From: Alphaproteobacteria bacterium | GTDB lineage: Bacteria > Pseudomonadota > Alphaproteobacteria > Caulobacterales > Aquidulcibacteraceae | Assembly (NCBI GenBank): GCA_026400735.1 | Contig: JAPLOL010000092.1 | Location: forward strand, 1-46,421 | Direction of reading: 5' to 3' | DNA: 46,421 nt | Shown here: piece by piece, positions 24,670 to 33,598 of the stretch | How the letters are laid out: each line of letters starts with the position of its first letter | Numbering within the stretch: position 1 is the first letter of the stretch | Program-made: the position numbers and the translations under genes | The notes under the pieces: model-generated | What the model was told of the DNA's origin: nothing | Databases searched by the model: none | Seen by the model: only the letters and a program-made list of their open reading frames with translations

Positions 24670-25278
24670 GTGTCCGCCGATTTTGAACAACGCCTCCGCA
24701 CCCGCCTCGATCCGCTCGACGCCATCGCTTCCGAGCGCACGCGCAGCGACAACGATCTCAATCCCGGCTTCGACAATCATCCCGAGCAACGCCCCGCTGC
24801 CGTGCTCGCGCCGATCATCAAGCGCGCCGGCGGTTGGACCATGCTCTTCACCGCGCGCTCGGTCGAAACACCCGCGCATCCAGGTCAAATCTCATTCCCC
24901 GGTGGACGCGTGCAAGCCAGCGACGCGAACGCCGTCGAGACTGCATTGCGCGAAACCTTCGAAGAGGTGGGGCTCGATCGAAGCTTCATCGAACCCATCG
25001 GCGCTTGGGATCGCTACGACACCATCACCGGCTTTCGCGTCACGCCGATCGTCGGGCTCGTCGAACCCGGCTTCGAATTGAAACTCGATCCACGCGAAGT
25101 CGCGAGCGCCTTTGAAGCGCCGCTCGATTTCCTGATGAACCCCGCCAACCACGAAGTCCGCGAAACTGAATTTCGCGGCCACTTGCGCCGCTATTACGTG
25201 ATGCCCTGGCAAGGCCACAACATCTGGGGCGCAACTGCGGGCATGGTGCGCGCGCTGTACGAGCGTCTCTACCTCTGA
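24670..25278 (+). CDS. CoA pyrophosphatase (NUDIX hydrolase, NudL-like)
   Basis: A 202-residue NUDIX enzyme starting at GTG. The CoA-specific element LFTARS--TPAHPGQISFPGGR (60-80) precedes the Nudix box with RETFEEVGL (94-102). The first acidic residue of the box is Asp85, as usual in this subgroup. These enzymes hydrolyse CoA and its esters to 3',5'-ADP and phosphopantetheine. It is one of the conserved genes between DUF1285 and CCA. The next gene starts 1 bp after its stop. Confidence 0.9.
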   Translation: MSADFEQRLRTRLDPLDAIASERTRSDNDLNPGFDNHPEQRPAAVLAPIIKRAGGWTMLFTARSVETPAHPGQISFPGGRVQASDANAVETALRETFEEVGLDRSFIEPIGAWDRYDTITGFRVTPIVGLVEPGFELKLDPREVASAFEAPLDFLMNPANHEVRETEFRGHLRRYYVMPWQGHNIWGATAGMVRALYERLYL

Positions 25279-25279
25279 G

Positions 25280-25657
25280 ATGTCGCGCCGCACCTACCTC
25301 ATCGCCGCGCTCATCCTCTTCGCAATCGAAGTCCTGATCGCGCTCTTCGTCCGCGATAACTTCATCCGCCCCTACATCGGCGACGTGCTCGCCGTCGCAT
25401 TCGTCTACACCGCACTCCGCGCCGCAACGCCGCTTCAACTCATCCCAGCGCTCACAGCCACACTCGCCATCGCCTTCACCATCGAGATCGCGCAAGCGCT
25501 CAACTTCCTCGACGCCATCGGCCTGCGCAACAACACCATCGCCCGTACAGTCCTAGGCGGCGTCTTCGACTGGTCCGACCTCATCGCCTACGGTGCGGGC
25601 GCCTTGGTCATCCTGCTCGTCGAGCGCATCTGGATGCGTTACAAGTTAGCCCCATGA
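25280..25657 (+). CDS. DUF2809 family membrane protein
   Basis: A 125-residue inner-membrane protein with four membrane segments (about 5-23, 32-50, 55-75 and 98-118). The motifs FVRDNFIRPYIGDVLAVAFVY, IEIAQALNFL and FDWSDLIAYGAGA match the DUF2809 family. It starts 1 bp after the NUDIX stop and overlaps the next gene by four bases (ATGA). Function unknown. Confidence 0.9.
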   Translation: MSRRTYLIAALILFAIEVLIALFVRDNFIRPYIGDVLAVAFVYTALRAATPLQLIPALTATLAIAFTIEIAQALNFLDAIGLRNNTIARTVLGGVFDWSDLIAYGAGALVILLVERIWMRYKLAP

Positions 25658-26040
25658 TCGTGCGCATTGATCGACGTATGTTCTTCGCGCTAGCCGCAGC
25701 GGTTACGATTTCGTCTTGCTCACGCCCGGCGGCGACCGTTTCGTTTACCGTCGAACCGCATGCGCTTGAGCGCGTGAGAGAGACGGTTCGATCATTCGCG
25801 GCGTCCCACAATTATATTCTCGTACCGGTCATGGGCGGCGATCCCAACGGACTCTATTACGCAAGCAGATTGTCTAGGTTCGAGTTCTACCGCGAACCAC
25901 AGATGGCGCCGGGATCGTTCACGGCAATATTTCTCGACAACAGAACTTTCCCGCAGGATGACATCTACGGGCGGCTTAAGGATTTCGTTGCTGCCATCAG
26001 GCAGTTAGAAGGCGTTTTCGTCCCCGAAGGATACGAATGA
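25654..26040 (+). CDS. hypothetical lipoprotein
   Basis: A 128-residue predicted lipoprotein. The signal region begins IVRIDRRMFFALAAAVTIS and ends in lipobox ISSC (Cys22). The mature domain is about 105 residues, with PHALERVRETVRSFAASHNY and YGRLKDFVAAIRQ helices around a beta core. It is linked to both neighbours by ATGA overlaps. The coding bases are less C-rich than the neighbours, which suggests later insertion. No family recognised. Confidence 0.75.
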   Translation: MIVRIDRRMFFALAAAVTISSCSRPAATVSFTVEPHALERVRETVRSFAASHNYILVPVMGGDPNGLYYASRLSRFEFYREPQMAPGSFTAIFLDNRTFPQDDIYGRLKDFVAAIRQLEGVFVPEGYE

Positions 26041-27275
26041 CCGCCGCCATCACCCACGCCGATTGGCTGAAAGCGCCAGAAACACAAAAGCTGCTCGCGG
26101 CGCTTGAAGCTGCGCGCGCCGGCGGTTCGCGTTTTGTCGGCGGCTGCGTGCGCAACACGCTTATCGGCGCGCCGGTCGATGATCTCGACATCGCCACCCA
26201 ACTCACGCCGCAAGAAACCATCGCCGTCGCCACCAAAGCCGGCTTCGCCGCGCACCCGACGGGCATCGAGCACGGCACCATCACCGTCGTCGTCAATCAC
26301 GAGCCGTTCGAAGTCACCACGCTTCGCCGCGACGTCACCACCGATGGCCGCCGCGCCACCGTCGCGTTCACCGAGAGCTGGGAGGAGGACGCCCAGCGCC
26401 GCGACTTCCGAATGAACGCGCTCTACGCCGACGCTTCCGGCCAGATCCACGATCCCACCGGCGGCGGCCTCGATGACGCGCGCGCCGGCCGCGTCATCTT
26501 CATCGGTGACGCTGCAACGCGTATCAAAGAAGACTACCTCCGCATCCTGCGCTTCTTCCGCTTCAACGCCTGGTACGCGCGCACGGTGCTCGACCCGCAA
26601 GGCCTGCAAGCCTGCGCCGATCACGTCGCCGGCCTCGACACGCTTTCTGTCGAACGCATCTGGAAAGAAGTGAAAAAGCTCCTCGGCGCCCGCGATCCAC
26701 GCGCCGCCTGGGAAGGCATGAGCGCCATCGAAGTCCGCGCCCGCGCACTGCCGGAACTCAACAACACGCCGCGCCTCCGCGCGTTGATGGATCTCGAAGC
26801 CGATCTGATGCTGCCGGTCGACGCAATGACCCGCATCGCTGCCGCGATAGAAGATCAAGAAAGCGCCAAAGCGCTCTCACGTCGCCTCAAGCTCTCAAAC
26901 GAAGAACGCGATCGCCTCGTCGCCGCGCTCGGCGATGACGTGAAGATCACGAGCTACATGTCGCTCCGCGAAATGCGCCGTGCGATCTACAAACTCGGCA
27001 ACGAAGCCTTCCGCGATCGCGTGATGCTGGCCTGGGCCGCTGCTGGCAACGACAAAGCCCAAGCCTGGCGCGCACTCGTCGCCCACGCGATGATGTGGAC
27101 CCCGCCAAAGCTCCCGCTCACCGGCGACGAGATCATGGCCGCCGGCATCCCCGCCGGCCCAAAAGTCGGCCTCATCATGCGCGAAGTCGAAGACTGGTGG
27201 ATCGACGCCGATTTTCCCGACGACAAACTGTCAGTGATCGAACGCTTGAAGGCTGTCGCCCAGGGAATGGCGTAG
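26037..27275 (+). CDS. CCA tRNA nucleotidyltransferase / poly(A) polymerase family
   Basis: A 412-residue class II nucleotidyltransferase that adds or repairs the CCA end of tRNA. The active-site motif GGCVRN (35-40) precedes the metal carboxylates D49-L-D51, and RRDVTTDGRRATV and RRDFRMNALY follow. The RILRFFRF motif of the neck is near 170-180. It can represent the bacterial CCA-adding enzyme or a poly(A) polymerase paralogue; the lack of any other copy in the window leaves this open. A palindromic repeat starts 9 bp after the stop. Confidence 0.92.
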   Translation: MTAAITHADWLKAPETQKLLAALEAARAGGSRFVGGCVRNTLIGAPVDDLDIATQLTPQETIAVATKAGFAAHPTGIEHGTITVVVNHEPFEVTTLRRDVTTDGRRATVAFTESWEEDAQRRDFRMNALYADASGQIHDPTGGGLDDARAGRVIFIGDAATRIKEDYLRILRFFRFNAWYARTVLDPQGLQACADHVAGLDTLSVERIWKEVKKLLGARDPRAAWEGMSAIEVRARALPELNNTPRLRALMDLEADLMLPVDAMTRIAAAIEDQESAKALSRRLKLSNEERDRLVAALGDDVKITSYMSLREMRRAIYKLGNEAFRDRVMLAWAAAGNDKAQAWRALVAHAMMWTPPKLPLTGDEIMAAGIPAGPKVGLIMREVEDWWIDADFPDDKLSVIERLKAVAQGMA

Positions 27276-27284
27276 CCTTTGAAA

Positions 27285-27338
27285 GTTGGAGCGCGTCGCC
27301 TCCGGCGGCGCATGCGCGGCCGGAGGCCGCGCGCTCCC
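27285..27338. repeat. 54-bp palindromic repeat, copy B
   Basis: Between the convergent CCA and acyltransferase genes. It has the arms GGAGCGCG/CGCGCTCC and GCCTCCGGC/GCCGGAGGC around a GCGCATGCGC centre. It is the reverse complement of copy A at 21370-21423 with three differences in 54. The long hairpin in a convergent gap may double as a transcription terminator or mRNA end. Confidence 0.85.
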
Positions 27339-27344
27339 TCTTCC

Positions 27345-28478
27345 TCAAGCCTCAGCCACGCGAGCTTTACGAAACCGCGGCAGCTCAAGCTTCCGCACCC
27401 ATTTCCGCGCCGGCTCTTCGATCACGAGATACGCCACCATCGAAGCGACGATACACACCACGAACACGCCAACCATCGCGCCAACACGCAGCGCCAGATC
27501 GCTGGTCTCCGTCACGCCAAACTTCTCCAGCGCATGAAACCACACGATGTCGATCGGCAGATGGATCATGTACATCGCGTAGCTCGCCGCGCCCAAGAAC
27601 ACGAACACGCGGCCAGACATCGGCGCATCGACGCCGTGGCGTGACGTCTCCGCCAAACCATAAAGCAAACCAGCAAGCCCAAACCACGTCAGGCCTTCCC
27701 ACCAGCCAAGCGTCGTCACCGCGACAACCCAACCAGCGCTCACCGCGACGATCGGCCAAGCCCAGCTCTTCGGCGCCGCGTGCTCACGCCCGAACGCGTA
27801 GAGCGCCACGCCCAGCAAGAAGCTCGGCAGAATCCGCAGCGCGCCGATCTGCGCCGTCATCTGCGAGAAATTCTGTCCTACACCCGGGAAGACGGCGCTA
27901 AGATTGTCGAGCGCCCAAAACGAAAACAAGCAAAGCGCCAAAGCACTAGCCGCAAACGCGCCGGACCAACGCTTCGCCTTCAGCACAAGGCCAGCCACCA
28001 ACGGGAAGAGGAGATATGCCAACCATTCAGCGCTGATCGACCAGCTCGGGAAATTCCAACCAACAGTCGGCGTCGTGCCCCAGGCGTGAACCATGAAGAG
28101 ATGCGCCGGCAGATCGGAGAGGCGGAAAGCGTCCGGATTGCTCTCGCCGACGCCGAGGATCGCCGCGCCCGCGAACAGCACCAACATCGCGCCGAGCGCC
28201 GCGAGGTGCATTGGGTAAACGCGCGCGATCCGGTTCTTCAGAAAGCCGCCATAGCCAAACCGGCCGTCCTCAAAGCTCGTCAGATAGACGTGCGCCAGGA
28301 TGAAGCCGGAGAGCGTGAAAAAGAGGTCGACCCCAAGGTAACCATCCGCGACCAGCCCAAACTGACCCATCCCAAGCCCCAGATGGTCCTTGAAATGGTA
28401 CAAAAGCACCCAGAACGCCGCAATAAATCGCAGCGAAGTCAGTGGTTTAAGCTCGTGAGGATAGGCGAGTGAGGTCAT
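27345..28478 (-). CDS. acyltransferase family membrane protein (Acyltransferase_3)
   Basis: A 377-residue inner-membrane O-acyltransferase with about ten membrane segments. LRFIAAFWVLLYHF near the N-terminus carries the family's R-x10-H site, followed by GVDLFFTLSGFILAHVY. The segment FPSWSISAEWLAYLLFP is typical. The family acetylates polysaccharides, peptidoglycan or lipids; the substrate here is unknown. ATG 28478 is chosen because the frame above it codes an Arg-rich non-homologous stretch. The gene is convergent with CCA. Confidence 0.9.
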   Translation of the reverse strand: MTSLAYPHELKPLTSLRFIAAFWVLLYHFKDHLGLGMGQFGLVADGYLGVDLFFTLSGFILAHVYLTSFEDGRFGYGGFLKNRIARVYPMHLAALGAMLVLFAGAAILGVGESNPDAFRLSDLPAHLFMVHAWGTTPTVGWNFPSWSISAEWLAYLLFPLVAGLVLKAKRWSGAFAASALALCLFSFWALDNLSAVFPGVGQNFSQMTAQIGALRILPSFLLGVALYAFGREHAAPKSWAWPIVAVSAGWVVAVTTLGWWEGLTWFGLAGLLYGLAETSRHGVDAPMSGRVFVFLGAASYAMYMIHLPIDIVWFHALEKFGVTETSDLALRVGAMVGVFVVCIVASMVAYLVIEEPARKWVRKLELPRFRKARVAEA

Positions 28479-28509
28479 AACCACTCGCCCCACGCAAGAA
28501 AAAGGCCGT

Positions 28510-29156
28510 CTACAGGTCGGCCGCCAGCGCAGCCTTAACCGCCGCGTCGTCCAGTCCAAGCGATTGCCCAACCGCCTGCAACGCTGCCTCCGCCTTCACG
28601 TTGGCCGTATCTTCAGACCGCACCACTTCGGCCGCAGCTTCGAGCACGATATTGATAAAGCTCGCGGCCATGCGCGTCCGCTCGGTACGCAACATCGTCA
28701 GGACACCGTCGCCCGCAATCTCGGATTCTTCGAACAAGGCTGCCTGGCGCTCGGCGGGAAATTGGGTGTCGGTAATCCGCCAAAGCACCTTGTTGATCGT
28801 CACGGCACGCGCCGCGTCCACGCCGCCAGCTTCGCGCGCCACGTAATACATCGCGCGCAGCGCCATTTCCTGGCCCAGCACGATGCGATCACGGTAGGGT
28901 AGCGCCTCGCCATCCTCGCCGGTCACGTTGGCGAACGAGCCAAAGAACTTCACTGCGCCAAACAGCATTGCGCCCCAAGTGACGACATATGTCCCACCCG
29001 GTCCCGCGGCTGCGTAGGTGAAGAGCGTAATCGCGGCGCCGCCCGCGAACCAAAGCAAGCCAATGGTGCGATCGTTGTTGTCGGTTGTCGCTTCGTCGTC
29101 AGCGTGAGGTGAGCGCCGTCTCCGTCCAGTGACGTTATGTCTTCGATTGAACCTCA
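28510..29156 (-). CDS. membrane-anchored hypothetical protein, TerB-like C-terminus
   Basis: About 215 residues from a TTG at 29156, which has GAGG seven bases upstream; the frame is open to 29250, overlapping the DUF4328 gene. An Arg-rich N-terminus is followed by two membrane segments (TIGLLWFAGGAAITLFTYAA and TYVVTWGAMLFGAVKFF) and a helical domain. Its end, KAEAALQAVGQSLGLDDAAV, resembles TerB/DnaJ-like folds. The call is tentative and the start uncertain. It is probably co-transcribed with the DUF4328 gene. Confidence 0.65.
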
Positions 29157-29242
29157 AAGTCGCGCCTCGTGTTGGCGCTTCACGATCGCCGCAAATAGGA
29201 GCGCCGACGGCGCGCGCAGCCGGGCGATTTCTGCTGAAGCGT

Positions 29243-29899
29243 TCAAGCAAAAACTTCCGCAGCGTCTTGGTCGTCCGGTTTGATCAACGCGCCAAAGATC
29301 GAGAGCAGCGTACCCGCGGCAAGCGCGCGACAAAAGAATGTAATCGCGCTGATCACCAGGAGCGGCTGCATTGCTTCGGCTGACTCATCAGCAGGCGCTC
29401 GCGAAATGATTACGCCCAGAACGTTGCTGATCATAAAGGTGGTCCACCACAAGGCGATGACGCCGTTGGGTTGGCGCCCAGTCCTCTGAAACCGCGCGCG
29501 CCAAAGCTTGCCCATAACGTTCGGCGGCATGAACAAACTGAGGATCGGAATGAAAAAGCTGGCGACCGCCATCCCCGAACCCGTCATGCCTTCCGGCGCG
29601 CCTAACGCGTGAACGTTTTCCACTAGACGATAGAGCAGAAGCAGCGTGGCGATGGCGCAGACCACATACACCGGCAGGATCGATGCGTTGAAGACGGCCG
29701 CGACCGTGTCGATCATTTGCGCCGGTTGCTGCTCGATGGAGATCAGGCCCGCGTAGATAAACCACACCAGGGTTTCGTTCAGCGCGATCGCCAGATATGT
29801 GATGATTGCCGCTACATAAGCCACGAGCATGAACCGCCACAGCAGCTTCGGATCGCGCCATCTGTGTTTGCTCGCACCTTCGGTGTACGTTTCAGCCAT
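29243..29899 (-). CDS. DUF4328 domain-containing membrane protein
   Basis: A 218-residue protein with six membrane segments, of the DUF4328 family. The segments start with LLWRFMLVAYVAAIITYLAI. The motif PPNVMGKLWRA after a SFFIPILSLFMP helix is the family signature, followed by WWTTFMISNVLG. Function unknown. It is the first gene of a two-gene minus-strand unit. Confidence 0.85.
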   Translation of the reverse strand: MAETYTEGASKHRWRDPKLLWRFMLVAYVAAIITYLAIALNETLVWFIYAGLISIEQQPAQMIDTVAAVFNASILPVYVVCAIATLLLLYRLVENVHALGAPEGMTGSGMAVASFFIPILSLFMPPNVMGKLWRARFQRTGRQPNGVIALWWTTFMISNVLGVIISRAPADESAEAMQPLLVISAITFFCRALAAGTLLSIFGALIKPDDQDAAEVFA

Positions 29900-29964
29900 G
29901 CTCGCTCCGCGGCCGATGTCGGCACCGGAGTAGGGCAGTCGTCAAGCCTTACTTGCGTCTGGCG

Positions 29965-30849
29965 CTAAGGCCACTTCGCCACCGGCGGCATCGAGCTCAG
30001 AATGCTCTCAACATTCCCGCCGGTCTTAAGGCCGAACGTAGTCCCGCGATCGTAGAGCAGATTGAACTCCACATAGCGTCCGCGTTGCACCAGTTGTTCT
30101 TCGCGATCCGCCTCGCTCCACGGCTGATGCATGCGCGCCTTCAGGATCGGCAGATAGCCTTCTAGGAACGCGCGACCGATATCTTGCGTAAACGCGAAAT
30201 CCTCGTCCCATGTGTCGCCGCTGGCGCCGCCGCTATTGTGGTGGTCGTAGAAAATGCCGCCGACGCCGCGCGCCTCGTTGCGATGCGGCAGCCAGAAATA
30301 CTCGTCTGCCCATTTCTTGTACGTCGGATAAAGATCGTCGCCATGCTTGTCGCACGCGGCGCGATACGCGCCATGAAACGCCACCGCATCGGGCGCGCTT
30401 TCGTCGCGATCGCGCTTCTGCGTTGGATTGAGATCACCGCCGCCGCCGAACCACCATTGCGTCGTCGTGATGTGACGCGTGTTCATGTGCGCAGCAGGGC
30501 AGTGCGGGTTGCGCATATGCGCGATCAACGAAATGCCGCTCGCCCAGAAGCGAGGGTCGTCAGCCGCGCCGCGGACGTTCTTCGCGAACTCCGGCGAGAA
30601 CTCGCCATGCACCGTGCTCACATGCACGCCGACCTTTTCGAAGAACCGCCCGCGCATCAACCCAGCAACGCCGCCGCCCTGATCGGCCGCGCCATCGCCA
30701 CGCCGCCACGGCGTTTTCACGAACCGGCCCGGCTCGCCCGGATAGAGCGCCGCCGGCGCCTCGTTCTCCAGCGCCTCGAACGCCGTGCAGATCTGATCGC
30801 GCAAGGCCTCGAACCACGCCTTTGCCCGCGCTTTGCGCTCTTCGCTCAC
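29965..30849 (-). CDS. hemF: oxygen-dependent coproporphyrinogen III oxidase
   Basis: A 294-residue cytosolic enzyme that decarboxylates coproporphyrinogen III to protoporphyrinogen IX with oxygen. The signature [14 protein letters not shown] (74-87 region), [18 protein letters not shown] and [14 protein letters not shown] are all present. GTG 30849 overlaps the trmL stop as GTGA with GGGAGA in front, so I prefer it to TTG 30864. Its place beside the bc1 genes fits a haem supply, although the transcription units are divergent. Confidence 0.95.
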   Translation of the reverse strand: MSEERKARAKAWFEALRDQICTAFEALENEAPAALYPGEPGRFVKTPWRRGDGAADQGGGVAGLMRGRFFEKVGVHVSTVHGEFSPEFAKNVRGAADDPRFWASGISLIAHMRNPHCPAAHMNTRHITTTQWWFGGGGDLNPTQKRDRDESAPDAVAFHGAYRAACDKHGDDLYPTYKKWADEYFWLPHRNEARGVGGIFYDHHNSGGASGDTWDEDFAFTQDIGRAFLEGYLPILKARMHQPWSEADREEQLVQRGRYVEFNLLYDRGTTFGLKTGGNVESILSSMPPVAKWP

Positions 30850-31310
30850 GTCAACTTCTCCCAAGTCCCGGTCTGCCGCATGGCCTCAGTCAACACCACA
30901 GTTGCGGCAGTGATCACATTGAGCGAGCGCAACCCCAGCACCATCGGCACCCGCACGCTGGCCTGCGCCGCGGCGTAAAGTTCCCCGGAGGACCCGGCGC
31001 TCTCGCGCCCGAGTACTAAAGTGTCGCCTGTGGAAAACGCGAAGCTCTGGAAATTCACCGCGCCGTCCGTCTCCACCAATACCAAACGCCCATCGTTGCG
31101 CTCTGGCATCAATTGAAAGGCGCTTAGGCTCGCGTGCCGCGTCACCCGCGCCTTATCCCCATAGTCGAGCGCCGCTCGTTTCATAGAGGTATCGGTAAGC
31201 GGAAACCCACACGGCTCGATCACGTCCAGCGCCACCCCGAGGCAGGCAGAGAGGCGAAGTGCCGCGCCGAGATTTTGCGGGATGTCAGGTTGATAGAGAG
31301 CGAGCCGCAC
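30846..31310 (-). CDS. trmL: tRNA (cytidine(34)-2'-O)-methyltransferase
   Basis: A 154-residue SPOUT-fold methyltransferase that 2'-O-methylates the wobble base of leucine tRNAs. The sequence begins [18 protein letters not shown]. The knot motifs LVLGRESAG and [12 protein letters not shown] match the family. It starts with GTG and has a 4-bp overlap with hemF, so the two are coupled. It is divergent from petA, an arrangement I recall as common in alphaproteobacteria. Confidence 0.93.
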   Translation of the reverse strand: MRLALYQPDIPQNLGAALRLSACLGVALDVIEPCGFPLTDTSMKRAALDYGDKARVTRHASLSAFQLMPERNDGRLVLVETDGAVNFQSFAFSTGDTLVLGRESAGSSGELYAAAQASVRVPMVLGLRSLNVITAATVVLTEAMRQTGTWEKLT

Positions 31311-31445
31311 GTTATGGCCTCCAACGCCGGGGAATCGAGGATGAATCGGGGAGTTCGAACGAGCGGCTGCGGCGTCCCGCCGCGCGCTGTCGACCCCGGA
31401 CTAGCCTAGCTTCACCGGCGAACCAAGGCCGGGAGATCATCAGCA

Positions 31446-31997
31446 GTGGCTGAAGCAGCTCATAGCGCGCACGACGGTGACACCACCCGGCGCGACTTCA
31501 TCTACATCGCGGGCGCGTCTGTCGCCGCCGTCGGCGTCGCAGCGACTGTGTGGCCTTTCATCGATCAGATGAATCCCGCCGCTGACACCCGCGCGCTATC
31601 GACGACGGAAGTCGATCTCAGCGCCATCGTCGAAGGCCAGCAAATCAAGGCGATGTGGCAGGGAAAGCCAGTGTTCGTGCGTCACCGCACCGCCGAGGAA
31701 ATTTCGTCCGCGCAGCGCGACGATTACGCCAACCTCAAAGACCCCCAGCACGACGCCGATCGCCTCGTTCAAGAAGACGGCGCGCCGGGCAAAGCTCAAT
31801 GGCTGATCCTGCAAGCGAGCTGCACGCACTTGGGTTGCATCCCGACATTTGCTGAAGGCGCGTACCACGGCTGGTTCTGCCCGTGCCACGGCTCGGTCTA
31901 CGACACGTCAGGACGCATTCGCAGCGGCCCCGCGCCGAAGAACTTGTTGGTGGCGCCGTACGTCTTCACCAACGATACCACCATTCGCATCGGCTAA
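31446..31997 (+). CDS. petA: ubiquinol-cytochrome c reductase, Rieske iron-sulfur subunit
   Basis: The 2Fe-2S subunit of the cytochrome bc1 complex, 183 residues. A twin-arginine-type TRRDF (14-18) precedes the single membrane anchor (about 18-38). The cluster ligands are Cys126 and His128 in CTHLGC, and Cys145 and His148 in CPCHGS; Cys131 and Cys147 form the stabilising disulfide. The start is GTG with GGGAGA upstream. It is the first gene of petABC, 14 bp before petB. Confidence 0.97.
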   Translation: MAEAAHSAHDGDTTRRDFIYIAGASVAAVGVAATVWPFIDQMNPAADTRALSTTEVDLSAIVEGQQIKAMWQGKPVFVRHRTAEEISSAQRDDYANLKDPQHDADRLVQEDGAPGKAQWLILQASCTHLGCIPTFAEGAYHGWFCPCHGSVYDTSGRIRSGPAPKNLLVAPYVFTNDTTIRIG

Positions 31998-32011
31998 GTT
32001 TGGAGCGCTAA

Positions 32012-33598
32012 GTGAGCGGACCTTCCACCTACGAGCCGAAATCCGGCATCACACGCTGGCTCGACCGGCGTCTTCCGATCCTTCGGCTCGCGCACGACAG
32101 CTTTGTCGCGTATCCGACGCCGCGTAACCTCAACTATTGGTGGACGTTCGGCGCGATGCTGAGCCTCTGCCTCATCGTGCAGATCGTCACCGGCATTGTG
32201 CTCGCCATGCACTACGTGCCGCACATCGATCACGCGTTTGCTTCAGTGCAGCGCCTCGAGCGCGACGTGCCGTTCGGCTGGCTCATTCAGAACATTCACG
32301 CCGTCGGCGCCTCGATGTTCTTCCTCGCCGTTTACATCCATATGTTCCGCGGCCTGTACTACGGCTCATACAAAGCCCCGCGCGAACTGCTCTGGATCTT
32401 GGGCTGCGTGATTTACCTGCTCATGGTGGCCACGGGTTTCCTTGGCTATACGCTGCCATGGGGTCAGATGTCCTTCTGGGGCGCGACGGTCATCACCAAC
32501 CTGCTTGGCGCGCTGCCGCTTATCGGCGAGAGCATCAAGAATTGGCTGTCGGGTGGCTTCTCGATCGATCAACCGACGATCAACCGCTTCTTCTCGCTGC
32601 ATTACTTGCTGCCGTTCGTCATCGCCGGCGTTGTCGGCCTTCACGTTTGGGCGCTGCATGAAGCAGGACAGAACAACCCGGTTGGCGTGGAAGTGAAGTC
32701 CAAGGCCGATACGGTGCCGTTCACGCCGCACGCGACGATCAAAGACCTCTTCGCGACGACTTTGTTCGTGATCCTGTTCGCCGTGTTCGTGTTCTACATG
32801 CCGGACTCGCTCGGTCACGCCGACAACTTCATTCCGGCCAACCCGCTGCAGACGCCGCCAGAGATCGTCCCTGAATGGTACTTGTTGCCGTTCTACGCGA
32901 TCTTGCGCGCATTCGACTTCAATATTGGCCCGATCGACTCCAAGCTCGCTGGCGTGCTCGCCATGTTCGCTTCAATCGGCGTGATGTTCATCCTGCCGTG
33001 GCTCGATACGTCCCGCGTGCGCTCGATGCGCTATCGCCCGATCGCGCGTCAGTTCTTCGTCATCTTTGCGGTCGTGTGCTTTGCGCTCGGCTGGTGCGGT
33101 GGCCAGAACCCCGGCAAAATTCTGCTGAAGGCGGGCCAGTTCACGGCGAACTTGAACTGGGTCCAAGGCGGCCAAGTCACAGAACAACCGATCACCGCGG
33201 CAAGCGAGTCCGAGTGGCAGCAGGCTGCGGACGCGGCAATCGCTGCGGCCCGCTCTGGCGGCGCCTCGATGACCGCCGTCACCCGCACAGGTGCGATGAC
33301 CGGCACGATCACCAGCGTGAGCGGCGGCAGCGAAGAGTCACGTCCGCTCAGTGCTGAGTCATCAGAACTGCTCGAAGAGCACATCACCGAAGTGAAGGAA
33401 GAGGTTGGTCAAGCCACGCCGTTCTTCACGATCGAACGCACCTCGCCGGCGCGCTTCACGGTGACGAACTTCTCGTTGCTACTGACGATTTACTACTTCC
33501 TCTTCTTCCTTGTGATCCTGCCGGTGCTGGGCCTGCGCGAGCGGCCTGACCGCGTGCCCGACACGATCGCAAAGCCCGTCACGCAGGGGGCATCGTAA
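32012..33598 (+). CDS. petB: ubiquinol-cytochrome c reductase, cytochrome b subunit, with a long periplasmic insertion
   Basis: The eight-helix quinol-oxidising subunit, 528 residues, about 90-100 longer than usual bacterial cytochrome b. The two haems are ligated by His96/His197 and His110/His211, each pair spaced 14 residues along its helix. The Qo motif PEWY is at 287-290. Between helix G (about 346-362) and helix H (about 485-507) lies a stretch of about 115 residues, rich in Ala, Ser, Thr and Glu, that ends in a coiled-coil-like acidic helix. In the known topology this loop is periplasmic. The GTG start has GGAG upstream, and the stop overlaps petC as TAATG. Confidence 0.96.
   Translation: MSGPSTYEPKSGITRWLDRRLPILRLAHDSFVAYPTPRNLNYWWTFGAMLSLCLIVQIVTGIVLAMHYVPHIDHAFASVQRLERDVPFGWLIQNIHAVGASMFFLAVYIHMFRGLYYGSYKAPRELLWILGCVIYLLMVATGFLGYTLPWGQMSFWGATVITNLLGALPLIGESIKNWLSGGFSIDQPTINRFFSLHYLLPFVIAGVVGLHVWALHEAGQNNPVGVEVKSKADTVPFTPHATIKDLFATTLFVILFAVFVFYMPDSLGHADNFIPANPLQTPPEIVPEWYLLPFYAILRAFDFNIGPIDSKLAGVLAMFASIGVMFILPWLDTSRVRSMRYRPIARQFFVIFAVVCFALGWCGGQNPGKILLKAGQFTANLNWVQGGQVTEQPITAASESEWQQAADAAIAAARSGGASMTAVTRTGAMTGTITSVSGGSEESRPLSAESSELLEEHITEVKEEVGQATPFFTIERTSPARFTVTNFSLLLTIYYFLFFLVILPVLGLRERPDRVPDTIAKPVTQGAS

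Noticed and set aside
33113-33460. Frameshift or misassembly as the cause of the petB insertion
   Set aside because: The reading frame is continuous, codon use is normal and helix H follows in frame with intact sequence.
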